From Rhizobacter sp. (lineage in GTDB: Bacteria > Pseudomonadota > Gammaproteobacteria > Burkholderiales > Burkholderiaceae_C): a stretch of DNA of 12,610 bases. Under the pieces are notes generated by a model that had not been told where the DNA came from, ran no database searches, and saw only the letters and a program-made list of their open reading frames with translations. This document shows, piece by piece, positions 11,808 through 12,610 of this stretch. Made by a program: the position numbers and the translations under genes. Numbering within the stretch: the stretch's first letter is position 1; each line of letters starts with the position of its first letter. Where the stretch lies: assembly GCA_014380155.1 (NCBI GenBank), contig JACMKJ010000269.1, positions 1 through 12,610 on the forward strand. The letters are read 5' to 3'.

Positions 11808-12610
11808 ATGAACCAAGCCTTCATCTGCGACGCGATCCGCACCCCTTTCGGCCGCTACGGCGGCGCACTCTCGTCGGTGCGTGCCGACGACCTCGGCGCC
11901 ATCCCGCTCAAGGCCTTGATGGCGCGCAACCCAAAGGTGGATTGGGCCGCCATCACCGACGTGATCTACGGCTGCGCCAACCAGGCCGGTGAAGACAACC
12001 GCAACGTGGCGCGCATGTCGGCCCTGCTCGCCGGCCTGCCGATCGAGCTGCCCGGCGCCACGCTGAACCGCCTGTGCGGCTCGGGCATGGACGCGGTCGG
12101 CACTGCTGCGCGTGCCATCAAGTCTGGCGAAGCACAGCTGATGATTGCCGGCGGCGTGGAGAGCATGAGCCGCGCGCCGTTTGTGATGCCCAAGGCGGAG
12201 AGTGCGTTCAGCCGCGCGAACGCGGTGTATGACACCACCATCGGCTGGCGCTTCGTCAACAAGCTGATGAAAGAGATGTACGGCGTCGACTCGATGCCCG
12301 AAACGGCGGAGAACGTGGCCACCGATTTCAAGATCGAGCGTGAAGCGCAAGATCGCATGGCACTCGCTTCGCAGCTGAAGGCCGTGGGGGCGCAGAAGAG
12401 AGGCTTCTTCGACGCCGAGATCACGCCGGTGACCCTTGCGCAGAAAAAGGGCGACCCGCTGGTCGTCAAACAAGACGAACACCCGCGCGAAACCAGCCTC
12501 GAAGCGCTTGCCAAGCTGAAGGGCGTGGTGCGCCCCGACGGCACCGTGACCGCCGGCAACGCCTCGGGCGTGAACTACGGCGCGGTCTCACTGCTGCTCT
12601 CCAGCGTCAC
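11808..12610 (+). CDS. pcaF: 3-oxoadipyl-CoA / acetyl-CoA thiolase (PcaF-like), 3' end outside window
   Basis: The first 267 codons of a thiolase that is usually about 400 residues long. Thiolases of this type cleave 3-oxoadipyl-CoA to succinyl-CoA and acetyl-CoA in the beta-ketoadipate or phenylacetate pathway. AFICDAIRTPFGRYGGALSS at the start, DVIYGCANQAGEDNRNVARM (51-70), LNRLCGSGMDAVG with the acylated Cys90, GGVESMSRAPFVM and DTTIGWRFVN are all strongly PcaF/PaaJ-like; the catalytic His and second Cys lie beyond the window. GGGAGA four bases before the ATG fixes the start. In TAGNASGVNYGA (about 248-259) a Tyr stands where thiolases nearly always have Asp. No other pca or paa gene is in view, so PcaF versus PaaJ versus a generic acetyl-CoA acetyltransferase is undecided. 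Confidence 0.9.
   Translation, partial: MNQAFICDAIRTPFGRYGGALSSVRADDLGAIPLKALMARNPKVDWAAITDVIYGCANQAGEDNRNVARMSALLAGLPIELPGATLNRLCGSGMDAVGTAARAIKSGEAQLMIAGGVESMSRAPFVMPKAESAFSRANAVYDTTIGWRFVNKLMKEMYGVDSMPETAENVATDFKIEREAQDRMALASQLKAVGAQKRGFFDAEITPVTLAQKKGDPLVVKQDEHPRETSLEALAKLKGVVRPDGTVTAGNASGVNYGAVSLLLSSV

Noticed and set aside
11787..12482. Open frame of 231 codons on the minus strand
   Set aside because: It is antisense to the thiolase gene, which has strong family identity and a good ribosome site.
1..12610. Search for a CRISPR array, tRNA, rRNA, insertion sequence, toxin-antitoxin pair or defence island
   Set aside because: No regular direct-repeat array, cloverleaf, transposase or nuclease motif, terminal inverted repeats, or marked change in base composition was seen. 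The region reads as core chromosome, and I found no convincing new multi-gene system.

Overview
This window is a stretch of ordinary, densely coding chromosome. It comes from a high-GC betaproteobacterium, most likely order Burkholderiales and near the Rubrivivax/Methylibium/Leptothrix/Rhizobacter-type lineages. The inference rests on strong GC bias at third codon positions, a DUF1840 protein, a DUF3391-type HD-GYP protein, a PcaF-like thiolase and a Comamonadaceae-style intergenic hairpin repeat after ruvB. The placement comes from remembered family resemblance, not from a search. I see no mobile element, tRNA, rRNA, CRISPR array or recognisable defence system. No intergenic gap exceeds 300 bases; the longest is 9290-9477.

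Layout. Positions 1-666 (+) hold the C-terminal part of ruvB, ended by a hairpin-rich repeat (667-756) that separates it from a convergent gene. Positions 757-1161 (-) encode a small conserved hypothetical protein, and 1236-1892 (-) an atypical SDR NAD(P)-binding protein. Divergent from the SDR is an AraC-family regulator (2032-2985, +), and the shared 139-bp gap carries a repeated CCAG-N3-CTGG-like box. Next is a leftward four-gene run, in transcription order: DUF1840 protein (5774-5457), PEBP/YbhB-like protein (5427-4801), histidine phosphatase (4801-4136) and sterol-desaturase-family membrane di-iron enzyme (4084-2993). Short gaps and a TGATG stop/start overlap suggest co-transcription.

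A second leftward pair concerns cyclic-di-GMP: a DUF3391/HD-GYP protein (9289-7988) overlapping by GTGA with a PAS-PAS-GGDEF-EAL protein (7991-5898). The EAL domain has a full motif set. The HD-GYP domain and the GGDEF domain each carry an Asp-to-Asn change where characterised relatives have a metal ligand. The pair could degrade c-di-GMP in two steps, or one or both of these domains could act as sensors.

The last part holds an Lrp/AsnC regulator (9918-9478, -) divergent from a saccharopine-dehydrogenase-family enzyme (10042-11157, +). Their shared gap has repeated ATCGGCA-type boxes, so lysine or other amino-acid catabolism under local Lrp control is likely. A proline/alanine-rich, membrane-anchored hypothetical protein (11736-11164, -) follows. 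The window ends inside a PcaF-like 3-oxoadipyl-CoA/acetyl-CoA thiolase (from 11808, +). The points most worth a second look are the two metal-site substitutions in the c-di-GMP pair, the two divergent regulator-target gaps, the intergenic repeat, and an unusual residue in the thiolase at the window edge.
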